Below, in pieces: positions 1 to 13,200 of a DNA stretch of 64,000 bases. The translations under genes and the position numbers were made by a program. Source of the DNA: Symbiodinium natans. Lineage: Eukaryota > Sar > Dinophyceae > Suessiales > Symbiodiniaceae. Where the stretch lies: contig CAJNDS010000979.1 in the NCBI GenBank assembly GCA_905221605.1, positions 694,319 to 758,318 on the forward strand. Reading direction: 5' to 3'. Within the stretch, counting starts at the first letter, position 1; each line of letters opens with the position of its first letter. The notes under the pieces are model-generated. The model was given only the letters and a program-made list of their open reading frames with translations. It had not been told where the DNA came from and ran no database searches.

Positions 1-952
1 ATTGTGATACATCCGCTTGCAGGCTCAGAAGTGTTCAAAACCCTAAGCCCTAAACCCTAAACCCTAAACCCTAAACCGCCTACGCCCTAAGCCCCAAGCC
101 TTAAGCCCTAAGCCCTAAGCCCTAAACCTACAACGATGGTGTCGCACCCCACAGAGCTCGCGCTCGTGGAGCGCCGAAGGATAATTATCCCATTAGGGGA
201 CGGCCTGGCGTGTAGGGCCGCAATTCGATGACCAAATTTGCAATCGTAGTGTCCGTGCGCCAATCTCCGCACAGAGTTTGCAAAGGCATGGAGGAGAGCT
301 CCTCACGAGGGGCATCGATGTTCCAGACTGACCCAGGTGCCAGAATACACAGTTTTTTGGTTGATGAGGAGGCCTAGTCTCTAAATCCTAAAACCAAACA
401 TCCGTAAACCCTAGTTTAGGGGTCTGAATAATTACTTATCTTCCTTTGTGGTCCCTATATACGCATACTATAATGTCCCCGAAAACCCTATTCGAATTAT
501 TAAGGCCCTTTTACTACACACTCTTAACACAAACTCCGTCAGACCCGAATACCTCGAAGTTGATCCTGCCACCTTCCCGCTGCCTTTGACGCTAATTCGA
601 CCACTCAGTCAATAGCCTGGCTGCGGGTGCTTCTCTGCTCGCGCGACGCGAGTGCGTGCGCATATCTCAGACGTAAGGAACTCAAACCCTAAACCCCAAA
701 CCCCAAACCCTAAACCCTAAACCCTAAACCTAAACTTTTAAACCCCACCCTTCGGGGACTCCTGGGTCTAGGGTCATAGAGGTCGATATCAACTAACGAA
801 GTCTCTGCTTTCTGGAAGGAGAACCCAAAACATTCAACCTCACCCTGGATTCAAGATCTCGCATGTGTGTTTTCCTTGAATCCCACAGGTATCATGAATA
901 AGTCCGAAAAGGGCAGTTTTGTCGAGGAAGCAGCTTTTAGTATTACATACCT

Positions 953-983
<31 letters not shown>

Positions 984-3033
984 GCAGCACAACCCTTCAT
1001 AATTCCAAAGGTTCGCTGGGTTAGGAAGACCCGAAGCGTTGGACCCGAAGCCCTCAAACGAAGTTTCAGGACTACGGCCTCAATGAGCGCCCGCTCCCAG
1101 TGCAGATGACTTCGATGCCAATTAGATCCGGGGGGTGCAAGGTTTCACTGTGGCCGTTTTAGGGTTTAGGGTTTAGGGTTTCGGGTTTACTTAGGGATAC
1201 TAATTTTTGCTAGGGTTCCAAGTTCAGTATAGTGTGGCCGTTAGGATTTCAGGATGTAGGGGCTGTTTGCCTCGAGCAGCTGTTACCACAACGCACCGTT
1301 ATACTACCCCTTGATCGGATGGTTCTCTAGGGATGTTGGTACTTGGACTATGTACGGGGGGGGAAGTGGGAACCGCCTAAGTTTTTGGAGTCTCGGGAGG
1401 CCACCACCAGGGCAGGTGACTCGCTTCACCTGAGAACGGGTATGCAGCAGGCAGCTGATCCAGCCGGCTGATGCAAAGTTTCTGGGCAGTCTTTAGGGAT
1501 GGGGACCGCGCGCCTAGCGCAACATGCGGGAAACAAAGGCTGCAGTGCAAGCAAGGCGCCTTGGAGGAGTTGTTGGAGCTTAAGCCACGCTGATTGATTC
1601 GGGGGGGGTTTAGGATGTACGGCTAACAGAGACCCCCCCCAAGTACTAGGATCCCCTGAAAATAAGGACCTCAATAAGCTACCCCTGAATTCGGAAACCT
1701 CCACATGGTAGCAGTCCTGCAGAGTTCTGCCCATTCGACCACTGTGCCACCGCCATCGCGTCATCAGCTGTCGGCTCGGGGCCGGATCCTGACCTGTACA
1801 TCAGCCCACTTCAAGCCCAAGCAACCCTTAAGCCCCCCAACTCTCTATAGCCAACGTACGCTTGAAGCACGTGCTGGCCCCACATGATTCTGCAGATGAT
1901 GACCTCTGTGACCGCAAGGATAGAACCCGAAGACCGTGACCCTGAACCCCCACACCTGAACTCTGAGCCATCGACCATGTCAAGCATCCTTCTCAAATAC
2001 CCTCAACCATACGCGAGTCTAGGGGTTGGGGTTTTGAGGGTTCTGCGCGCAGGTAGGAAAGAACCTGTGAGGGTTTATGGTCTAGATTTCGGTGCTCTGG
2101 GAGCTCCACCTCAGCCCTCTACCTTGCACCCTCAACCCTAAAGCCTACTCAAAGCTTCTCGCATGCACGGGCCCGCTTGCCAAGCGACGTGCGCCGACTC
2201 TCCAGCCGGAGCCCCACGACCACAAATCACGTGAAGAAAAACGCTGTAGCTTCGTAGTCGAACAAGTAGCCGCTTCACCTGTGGTAGAATGTCTAACCCT
2301 AAGCCCTAGACCCTAAACCCTAAACCCTAAACCCTAAACCCTAAACCCTAAACCCTAAACCCTAAACCCTAAACCCAGGGTGGGCCTTTCCTTCCCATGT
2401 GAAGCCGGAGGAGGGTCAGTAGGATGAGACACAGGTGGTTTCTCAAGTTCATGAATCCCCGACTCGGGGTCCTTGTACACGGCTCCTCCCTCTTAACTTA
2501 GTAGGCGTTGAACGTCTGGGCGTTTACGAAAATAAGGGACCCCCAAAAATAGACCCTCAAATTGCAGGGTTCCCTGAAAAAAAGGACCCGAACAGGGTAC
2601 CCCTAATATCATCAACCCCCATCTACCCGGACAAAAACACTGCAGCGACAAGGCAGTGTCCGAAGATGGCATCGGCAAGTCGTGGCCTCGATTGCCTCAG
2701 ACAGACTCCCACCTTGAGCTCTGTATACCTCAATCTGAATCATAGTCGTATAGGGTTTAGGGTTTAGGGATTAGGGTTTAGGGCTTAGGGTTTAGGGATT
2801 AGGGTTTAGGGATTTGGGTTTAGGGTATATGACCCCAATTCTATTTTTTTTTGGTCCCCAGAGTGCTCTAAGCCGGCCCTCGCTCTCTTTGGTTGTTTCG
2901 CCAGTGGCTCCCCACAGCCCGCCAATAGTGGCAGCTGATCTGAAATCCTGAGATCTAAGGTGATGTCGGAGCATTTCCGGAGGCTGATCAGGCTGATGAA
3001 GCCAACCTCATGTGTGGTTGGTTGCCTTGGTGG

Positions 3034-3120
<87 letters not shown>

Positions 3121-3480
3121 ATTAAGCCCTAAAGCTTACACCTTAGAGCCTAAACACCCTAAACCCTAATCCACACCAGCCCGAAAGCGACTGGTAGAGG
3201 TATGTTCATACGTGGTGTGGTTGGGGGTTTGGGGTTAGGGTTTAAAGATTTGGGTTTAGGGTTCAGCGTTTAGGGATTGGTAGGGTCCCCCCCCCCCCGT
3301 AGAGTGTCTTGGACATGCAGAGACCCATTCAGTCCACTCGCATCACTGTCCAACATCCTCCACAAGGGGTTCGGATCAGCACTGGAGATGGGCGGACGGA
3401 GGTTAAAGCCGTGATTTATGTGGAGGCTTCGCGTGTGTTGGGTCAGAGTAGGGATTTTAGTTGTTGTTCCTTGGGTGGCC
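1..3480. other. Repeat-rich region, no gene recognised
   Basis: CCCTAAA patches at 41-126, 686-728 and 2300-2374, a TTTAGGG patch at 1159-1182 and another at 2752-2826, poly-G at 962-984. Two copies of a non-palindromic repeat (1620-1690, 2530-2610: GGACCCCC...GGTACCCCTAAT) recur at 56610-56690. Short GC-rich pieces (e.g. 2160-2290) could be exons, but nothing identifiable. Confidence 0.5.
3035..3120. repeat. CTG trinucleotide repeat
   Basis: 86 bp of uninterrupted CTG (about 28.7 units), giving a poly-Leu frame that is probably not a gene. Confidence 0.95.
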
Positions 3481-3514
3481 TTCCAGCATGCCTCCACCCC
3501 ACCTGTGTGAACGC

Positions 3515-3586
3515 AGGCGAGAGCCACCGCCCGCTGCTCTCATCCGCTTTCGCTGTGCCAAGCTTCACCGCGCCGGCGATGGGAAG
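3515..3586 (+). CDS. TTLL9: TTLL9-like exon 1 (N-terminal, tentative)
   Basis: Encodes REPPPAALIRFRCAK and following residues. An IRF(R/K)-C-A motif a few residues before NTIYDV is usual in TTLL9/TTLL1 proteins. The 5' limit may be an acceptor at 3514 or a start ATG at 3488; the donor is AAG|GTTAGG at 3587. Tentative because the frame join to the next exon could not be fixed. Confidence 0.45.
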
Positions 3587-4257
3587 GTTAGGGAGTCTGC
3601 TGATATATGCAAGATGGAAGGAGGGAGTAGACTAGAATGCCAGCACTGTGGGGGGAGTCCGTAAGCAAACGCCATAGCTTGCCGCTTGCCTGCCACGAGC
3701 GATGATCCGGTTTGGGGTTCCGACAGGGAAGCTTCGGAACCAGGCACTTGGCGACATCATACCATTTCGATCTTTTCCCTTGAGGCTACCACGCCTAGGC
3801 AACGTCCGAACCCAATCCTAAAACCCTCAACCCTAAGCCTGTTTCTTGCTAAGGAACTTCAATTAGGTTGCCATGACAATCAGGACTAATTATGCTGGTT
3901 GTCATATATCCCCATCCTGGCAAGTGAGTGAAGTTCCTTAACCAGAGCACCAGTTGAAGCAGGACAACGAGTACAACACCATCTATGACGTGCTCAAGTC
4001 ACGGGGCTGGAAGGAGACGGACGTCGATTCGGAGCCAAGACTTGTACGAGTGGGGGGTTTAGGGTTTAGGGGTTTAGGGTTTAGGGTTTAGGGCATTTTG
4101 GTTTGCTTACAGGCGACTTGTATGATGGGACCCCCCGATTGAAGAACCCCTACATGTATTCGATTCTTTGAGGGTGTAGGTGGCCGAGTCAAGAGCTGCT
4201 GGCAGCCCTTGCCAGCCGGCCAACAGCACAGTGCGGATCCTGTTGATGGGGAGGGGG

Positions 4258-4292
<35 letters not shown>

Positions 4293-7200
4293 GCCCGCAA
4301 CGACCCCAAACCCTAAGCCCTAAGCCCTAAACCCTAAACCCTAAAGGGCATGTAGTTTCGGAGTTGAGCTTAGTACTCACGCAGGGTCTTGCCTTGAGGA
4401 TTCGGGAGTATGCAGAGAGAGATTGTAGGGTCCTTAAGCGAGGGTTTAGGGTTTAGGGTTTAGGGTTTAGGGTTTAGGGTTTAAGGTTTAGGGTTTAGGG
4501 TTTAGGGTTTAGGGTTTAGGGTTTAGGGTTGGGAGTGTGGGGTTTAGGGTATGTAAGCCAAGGTTCCCGACTACTCCCCACCACTCCCTAAGGCTCCCTA
4601 GGCTTCCCCAAGGTTCCCTGCGTACCTACCCCCGCTATGAAGCCCCCTTTCTTAAGGACCCTGTAAGAGGGCAATTCATATTCACAGCACCAACGCTTCG
4701 GGTCATGGCCACAAATCTGAGTTGTGGGGTTTCGGGCTTAGGGGTTTGGGGGTTTAGGGGTTTTAAGGGCTTAGGCGTTTAGGGGCTTAGGGGTTTAGGG
4801 GTTTAGGTGTTTTAAGGACCTAGGGGTTTAGGGGTTTTAAGGGTTTAGGGGTTTAGGGCCGCCAGCCGGTTTTTCAACCTTGGACATCAACCCAAACCCA
4901 AAGCGCGAGCTGATAAAGACTAGTAAGGCCGCCGTGCACCAGAATAGTGTCAATAATATACTACAGTCCCATATGATATACTAATATATACTAACATATA
5001 ATATAACACAGTCCCATATGACATAGTAGCATATAATAAAATGCAATATGATATAGTCAGTTTGATATAATCGGTGAGGTGAGTGAACCTGCGCCCGGGG
5101 ACGCTCAGTTAACTCCTATTTTGACAGACGGAACTGCAACCCCTGTCTCGTATGTTGATTGTTGGTTTCTTGTAGCCCTAAAACCCTGCAAGCCCTAAAC
5201 CACAACCTGCAAGCCATAAACACAATAACCCCCTGAACCTAAATATAGGGGTCGGAATCATTGCTAATCGTATTCCCTTACAGTCACTATATAGTTATAC
5301 TAGAATAACGCCTACTTTCTACAAATCTTATAAATCTTATAAGCCTTGTAAGACGGCTAGGCCCCAAAACCCCTCCTAAGCCCTAAGCCCTAAACAAACC
5401 CTAAACCCTAAACTCAAGGCCTACACCGCCCCCCTACGTTGGGGGGCGGCGCCTAAGCCCCTCGACCTCGATGGCGCAAGCCGACCCAGGTCGTTCGCCC
5501 GCCTCCCACAGCTCGGAGGTCGGTAGCACCCACAATAGATCCGGAGCACGGTCCCTTATTGAAGTTGCCCCCTGTGGCCCTGGACCCCTCTCTGCCCCTT
5601 CTGGCCCTCCTGGCCCCCCGCCCCCCGAGCCCCCTTGGGCCCCCAAACCCTGGCCCTGCTGCCTGGTTCCTCCACCCGTGGCCCTGACCCCCCCTGCCCT
5701 CTGTGACCTGCTTGGTGTCGGACCCAACCCGAATTCATGAAACTGAATAAGTTTTAAAAGTGGACTGTTGCCTTGAGTTTAGGCCTAAACCCTAAAAGAG
5801 TAGGTTTGGGTGCTTTCGCTCGGACGCGGGGGGAGAAACGTGTTAGATGGCCCTCCACAATCGGGCCAGAGCTGCTCTTCGCACCTCACGAAGCTTTCGA
5901 GCTTGTTCGAAACCTAACCTGCGCAGCACCTACGCCCTGTCACAGCAAACCCTAAACCCTAAATCCTAAACCCTAAACCCTAAACCCTAAATCCAGGATT
6001 GGCACATCTTTTGGACAGACAAAGACTGGATCCACTCTGTCTTCGACAAAATGCATCTGGACCTCGAGGGTGCATTTCAAAAGGATGCGGGTCTAGGGTT
6101 TAGGGTCCAGAGTTCAGGGTTTAGGGTTAGGGTTTGGGGTTTAGGGTTTAGGGTTCAGGGTTAGGGGCTTTAGGCGGTTGAAGGGTTCAAGGGCTTAAGA
6201 TCTAGTATCGGTTTAGGGTTGGGGGTGGTTTTGGGGGGCCAGGGCCCGCGAAAGGGACCTACCGTAGCGCATCAGGAGTTGACAGTTGGCTTCCCTAAAC
6301 CCTAAACCCTTCCCCCTAGACCCTAAACCTTAAACCCTAAGTCCCAAACCCTAAACCCTAAACCCTAAACCCTAACCCCCGCAATGCAACTGGCAGGATC
6401 CCCACCAGCATGTGAACCACTTTCTGAACCACTACGAGCTGACTCGAAAGGACCTGCTGGTCAAGAACCTGGGCGGCTCATGCAGATTTTGTAGCTCTTG
6501 GTAGCCCTGTGGTACCCTTTTTGCCCTTTTTTGGGGTTCTAGGTTCCCCGACAAGAGCAAGGTACCCTTATCATGATGTGGTTTCAGCGCTACCGAGAGC
6601 TACTTGTTGATGTTTGTTTTGAGGCTGAGGGTGGTTTCGGGTTTTGAGGCTTAAGGGTTCTAGGTGAAGTCGTCAGTTTATCAAGTTGCCCGGCTCCCTG
6701 CTGCTACAAGGAACATGAAGAGGATGAAGAGGCAGTGTGAGAAGGACTCCGATGTTTGTTTTTGTAGACCTAAACCCTAAACCCTAAAGTTGAGGGGCCT
6801 TCCTGGGCACTTAGTTGAGAAGTGAGGCACTGGCAGCTGACCTGCCCTGGCCTGATGTTGCACCAAGAAGTGTTGCTGCATCCCTCCTCAGAAGCGACAG
6901 CAAGATATGTTTCTAAACGTTATAACCCTAAGCCTAAACCCTGAAGAACCTTCAGCCCTAAACCCGAAACCCTAAACTTTAGGCCCTAAACCCTAAACCC
7001 TAAACCCTAGCCCTAAACCCTAAACCCTACAAGGCCTCTGGAAAGGCATCCATCAACCCGGAACCATCAGCCAAAAGAAGCGAAGCGAAGATGCGCCAAT
7101 TCTCCCGTGCCTTGAAAGGCTGTTGGCCTGCAGTAAGCTTGAACCCCAGTAGTACCATGAGGGGTTTAGGGTTTAGGGTTTAGGGTTTAGGGTTTGGGGT

Positions 7201-10200
7201 TTAGGGTTTAGGGTTTAGGGTTTAGGGTTTAGGGCGAGCCCTTACTGTTTTTTTTGGAGTTGTTTAGCGGCTCAGGGCGGAAATATTTCAGGACCCCAGT
7301 GGGCTCTGGGTTTTATAGTTGCACCCCAAGCCCTATACGGAATCAGCCCTCAACTCTAAGAGCCCTAAGAGCCTCGGAGCCTTCTCCAAAACCCTCAACC
7401 CCTGGATGGTCCGAAGCGACAGCATGCCTAAACTCCTAACAAAACCCTAAACAACCCTAAGGCCCTAAACCCCCAGAATCCCCTAGAATCTCCCAAAAAA
7501 ACCCTTGTGAAAAAATATCACCCTAAACAACCCTAAACCCCCATAATCCCCTAGAATCTCCCAAAAAAAACCCTTGTGAAAAAAGATCACCCAAAAGCGA
7601 GCAAGAAGGAGGGGCGACTCACCGAAGCCGCTCGCTACAACATCTGCCCCATCACCTTCGTGGTGCCGCAGGAGAAGGGTGTAGGGTTTCGGGTTTAGGG
7701 TGTTTTAGGGTTTTTAGGTTTTGTTGGGGTTTTTAGGTTTTTTAGGGTTTTTGGGGGGTTTTGAGTGTTTTTAGGGTTTTTAGGGTTTTTAGGGCTTTTA
7801 GGGTTTTTAGGGTTCAGGGTTTAGGGGTTTGAAGGTTGGGATGTTCCCCCCTTCAACAAACAGCCCTTAATAGGGATTCTCGTAGGGGGCACGAGGGTCC
7901 CTATTAAGGACTGTTAGCATAAAGGGCGAGCTGCCCAAGTCGAAGGGCTTACAGGGGCTTTAGGGATTTAGGGTTTCGGGTGGGCTTTTAGGGCATGAGG
8001 GCTTTATGGTCTTAGGGTTTTTAGGGTTGTAGGGGTTTTAGGGTTTTAGGGTTTTAGGGCTTTAGGGTTTTAGGGTTTTAGGGTCACTTTGCAAGGCGGA
8101 GCCTGCCATAGGTTGTCGTCTCATGGCTGCAACTCGGAACTTTCCTGCGCAGGAGTACAGCATGTTTGTGGAGGAGTTCAAGAAGTGGATGCTTGACTCA
8201 ATGGTTTGTCGCTCTGTCCCGCTTTTCGGCTTTTCGGGGGGAAGTTGCTCCTTAGGGTTTAGGGCTTAAGGTTTAGGGTTCAGGGTTTGCCAAGGTTCCA
8301 CGCACACCACCAAGCGAGACGTGTGTTGTGGTGTGACGCGCTCTCCCAACCCACCCACCCACATCTCAACCTTGGGCGGTTTAGGGTTTTATAATGTCGT
8401 GTGTATGCAGTGGGAGGGGGCGCTACGGGCTGACCAAATCCTGGGGTACCCCCTAGCGAAGGCCTCCCTGTAGACCCCCTGAAGAAGTGCTCTTGATGGC
8501 AAACTTTCCCTCTCAAGGGGGGTCGGAGTTTTAAGCAAAGGTGGGTCTCCAAATACTATTTTGCTTTGAAAATCGAGAATCCCCTGGAAGGCCTTCCCTA
8601 AGCTTGTTTTCGAACCGTTCGAAAGGGTCTTTACAAGGCGGTTGGAAGCTCTCAAAGGATTAGGAAGCACGTTTACCCTTTGAAAAGTATTCCGTAAGCC
8701 CCAAAATCTGGAAATTAAGGGGGAATTGCTGCCATCCAATTCCTTGTATAAAACCCTAAACCCTATACCCTAAACCCTAAACCCTACCCCGTAGCCCTAA
8801 ACCCTAAACCCTAAACCCTAAACCCCAAACCCTAAACCCTAAACCCTAAACCCTAAACCCTAAACCCTAAACCCTAAACCCTAAACCCTAAACCCTAAAC
8901 CCTAAACCCTAAACCCTAAACCCTAAACCCTAAACCCTAAACCCTAAACCCTACCCCGTAGCCCTAAACCCTAAACCCTAAACCCTAAACCCTAAACCCT
9001 AAACCCTAAACCCTAAACCCTAAACCCCTCCCGCGTTGCCCAGGACCGGGTCCACCTGGATCATGAAGCCCATCGGCCGATCCCAGGGCTCTGGCATCTT
9101 CCTGGTGACCCCTGGGCTGCCAATGTTCGTGTTTTAGGGGGGTTAAGGGGTTAAGGAGTTAAGGGGTTTAGGGTTTAGGGTTTAGGCTTGGGGTTTAGGG
9201 TTTAGGGTTTAGTTTTTGTTTGAGTGGAGGTTTGAGAGTTTAGGGGTTTGAGGGTTTGGGGTAGGAGGGGTTGGAGTTTAGGGACTCAAGGGTTCACATG
9301 TAGGGCAGGGGTTTAGGGTTTCAGGGTTTAGGCATCTAGTGCTCATGGTTTTCGGGGTTGCGGGGGGTAGGGGTTAGCTTTGAGAAGACTTCGGTGGCGA
9401 GCTCACGGGTCAGGTCTTGGAGTTTCAGGGGGGCTGCTGAATTAGTGGGCGAGCAGGTAAGCCCCTTCAAGGGGGTTGGGGGGTGAGGGGGAAGAATCCC
9501 TATGTCACAAAGGTTATAGCCGTTAGCTCCCATAGGAACCTGGTCAAGTTAGGGTGTTGAGGAAGTAACCAAGAAGCACAGGGGGGGGGGGGCTGTCGCT
9601 TCTTCGGCTCTGGATTCTGGATGTGTGGGGAGGTCGAGGAGTTTGGACGCATGCTTCCGAAACCCCAAAAATGAGAGACAGCTCGAGAGCCGAGGAACAA
9701 GCTCGCACAAACGCAGCAGTGGAAGCCAAAGCAGGCAGGGCCCAGAAGTCAAAAGGGTTTTGGGCTCGGTGAAGAGTGCTGAGGTGTACCTGTCTCTGGT
9801 GTAGGTGTGTAGGTGTGCAGGTGTGCAGGTGTGCAGGTGTGCAGGTGTGCAGGTGTGCAGGTGTGCAGGTGTGCAGGTGTGTAGGTGTGTAGGTGTGTAG
9901 GTGTGTAGGTGTGTAGGTGTGTAGCTGTGTAAGGGTGTAGGGGTGTAGGGGTGTAGGGGTGTAGGGGTGTAGGGGTGTAGGGGTGTAGGGGTGTAGGGGT
10001 GTAGGTGTAGGTGTAGGTGTGTGTGTGTGTGTGTATCGCGCCAAATAGTTGCAGTTTTTTCAAGTCTTACATATTAATACACTCGACAAAGACCCTAAGA
10101 GGCACAAGCGTCAGATGGAGAGGGCTTCTTTGGTGTCAGTGGACAGATGCGTCAGCCTAAACACTAAACCCAACCGTCCTTTTCCTCCGGGCCGTGATCA

Positions 10201-13200
10201 GTGTCACAGTCCTGTCCATCCCTTCTTCATCCCTGAAAGGACTGGAACCAGGCGCAGCAACCAAAGGCTTCAGAGGACATGCAGGGACTTGGGGATTGGA
10301 AATCCGGAGTCGTACCGTTCTCAAGGAGAAAAGGGGTTGCAGTGTCAGGGTTTGGCTTAATTATGTTGGAAGATTTAGGGCCCACCTGAAACCCCGGACT
10401 TAGGATTTAGGATCTTGGGTTCGGATTTCCTAGGGTTCAGAGTTTAGGCAATTCGACCCTGAGTCTCCAGGGTTTGGAGTTTGAGGTTTTAGGCTGTAGG
10501 GTTTAGGGCCTAGGGTTTTAGGGCTAGGATGCCCACTAGTACCCATATTCCCTTTTTGGGGAGGTTACTGGACAGCCGAGTAGGGTTTCTTAAGCCAAGC
10601 GAGTCGGAATTCTGACTAGTCTTGGCAAGCAGTGAGCAACATTTTTGGCAGGCACATGCATGTAATTGAGGCTGACCCGAAACTAAAGCAACCTAGAAAC
10701 CGGAAGTTACTGGTGGCTTTGTGTGCTAAGCCCTAAACCCTAAACCCTAAACCCTAAACCCTAAACCCTAAACCCTAAACCCTAAACCCAGAAACCGGAA
10801 GTTACTGGTGGCTTTGTGTGCTGAGCACTAGTGCCGGCTGGAACCTCGGCCCGCACAGGACGATGAGAATGGTGTTGCTCCCAGGCCGCAGAAAGTCCGA
10901 GATTAGGGGTACCTTCTTGGGGTCCTTAGGATAGGGAATCATATTATTTGGTGGTCAAAATTGGGGGCCCCTGATTTTCGTAAACCGCCATTTCTGGTGT
11001 CGGCTACAGCGTCGGTCGCTTCCGAGACTCCCAGGGCACAGAATGCTACTTCTTCCACGTGCACAGCACGTTTTGCAGACGCGACTCAGTGGCTCAGGAA
11101 ACCTATGTCGCGCAGCCGCCGAGCAGCAGAATACGCACAACAAGTCATGGGGATTGGGCCTGTTGCCCCAAACATTCCATGAACCCATATAGTATATACT
11201 TGGGCCCGAAATCTACCATATTGGGACCCCTCAAGGCCCCAGTATAGACTATAAAGGTACATGGACCCTTTGAGGTTGCCTGTTGGTGTGTGTTTTGAGC
11301 GTGGCTAGCAGATGTTAAGCTTCTTGTTCTGGGCCTGCCCAAAGAGCCCAATACCCCCTAATTAAGGAATATACCTTAAATCATACTAAGATCCCTTTAT
11401 CATTTAAGGTATATGGCTTAATTAAGGGGTATTGGGCTCTCTGGGTGGGCACTCTGGATTTCGCGCTTTGCAGCTGGGTGCTTCGGGTCGCCCATGCCTG
11501 GGCTCCTGCTAAGGAGTTCGAAGCAATTTACCATTTTCACCTTATAAAGCACATATCGTATGTCTACAGATATATATATATATATATATTTATTTATTTT
11601 TTTTATTTGTTTGTTTATATAGAGAGAGAATATATGTGTGTGTATATATATATATGTATTCATCTACTATGAATTCTAAAAAGACCTAGCCTTCGTACGC
11701 GGCACCAGTAGCTTACTTCAGGTCCCTAGGGCTGAACACGAACCCAGACGAGCAGCCCGCAAGGAAGTACGTGGAAGCACCGCTGCTCATCGGCGGCAAG
11801 AAGTTTGTGCCCCATCCGCATTCCTGCAGGGTCCAATGTAGTACGTCACTGTACCTCTACGGTGCATACTTGAGCCCCTGAAGCTATATTATACTAACAT
11901 AGGAACCCAAATAAGGCCCAACCATGGACTATGTAGGTACATGGAGCATTCTGATGCGTGGTTACTTAGGCCGCCACATCGTCACAGCAGCAAAAGTTTG
12001 ACTGTCGAAATGGGCCAAAATAACCACCCTAAGGACATGCGGCTGTACGTTTGTGTCACGAGCTACCACCCCCTGACGGCCAGGCCCTCAGCACAATGGA
12101 GGGGCTTGGGGGTGTAGGCGTTTCAGGGCCTTCACAGTTCAGGGAGCTGCCAAGGTGTACATGCACCGCGGAGGCTTCTGCCGGTTCTCAATGTCTCGCT
12201 ACTCATCGGACAAGAGCAACCTCAATGACCTCGGGTCTCACCTTACCAACGTGGCGGTCCAAATCTCAGCACTGTGAGGAGCGTGTCCCCGGAGCATGGC
12301 ACATGCTTGTTTTCAAGATGTAAATGCTTCAAGCCACACCTGATTGAATGAATCGAAACCTCAAACTCCTAAGGTCCAGAAGCACAGCGGGAAGGCAGCT
12401 TACAAGCGAACCGGTGCCAAATGGGATGTGAACAACCTCAAGTCGTACCTGATGACAACTGCCAGATTCTCAGGAACAAGGTTCAAGGCTTCGGGTTCAG
12501 GGCTTAGGATTCAAGATCTCCGGCAATGCTATGTCCAGGTGTCCCCGTATTCCCCAAACCCTTGTGCGGCCACCCAGTCTCAAGCCCAAACCCACCCAAG
12601 GCAGAGCCTCAATCCCTGAAACACTGAACCTGAATTCCTCAACCCGAACAAAGGCATTAACTATTAACAGCAAAGCCCTAACACTGCAGAAGCAACGCTC
12701 CTATGTAGTACCTTTTCGGGTCATACATTGGAATCCCCTATAACAAACCCAAAGAGGAACTGCATTGCAGCCTTTGGGCAGAAGCAAGGCTGGCAAACCC
12801 TGTACCCCAAACCCCAAACCCTAAACCTAAACCCTAGAAGCAAGGCTGGCATAAATGTCGTCAACCAGCTCTTTCACGACATCGAGGGGATTGTCATCCA
12901 TTCGCTGCTCTCAGTGCAGAAGGCCCCCTGGAAGCTTAAGGGTACTACCGTGGTGCAGGGTTTAGGGTTTAGGGTTTAGGGTTTGGGGTTTAGGGTTTAG
13001 GGTTTAGGGTAACTTCGGGATCAGGTTTTTTGGGCTTGTTTCAGGGATCAGGGTTTGCAGTGGAGGTCATGATCAATGACAAGCACTGCTTTGAGATGCG
13101 CCCTGGCAGCAGCTGTGAGTAACGTGCAGCAGCAATGCAAGAGCCAACGAGCTGACATTTTTAGCTCCTTTTATTTCTTTGTCTTTGGGGGGGGGGGGGG

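Noticed and set aside
41-126. Chromosome end (true telomere) at the left edge
   Set aside because: The CCCTAAA stretch is short and impure, sits 40 bp inside the window and is followed by similar patches all along the 64 kb; it is an internal repeat.
2960-3169. Poly-leucine peptide
   Set aside because: Translation of the CTG repeat; no flanking coding evidence.
8752-9028. CRISPR-like array
   Set aside because: Heptamer units run head to tail without spacers; telomere-type tandem repeat.
9544-10063. 166- and 104-codon Thr/Pro-rich frames
   Set aside because: They are translations of the GTGTGCAG minisatellite on the minus strand, open in several frames, without splice or family support.
10694-10822. 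Assembly duplication as sole explanation of the 33-bp repeat
   Set aside because: Several independent arrays show flanks duplicated with different lengths and divergence, which is not expected from one assembly error, though single loci still need read support.
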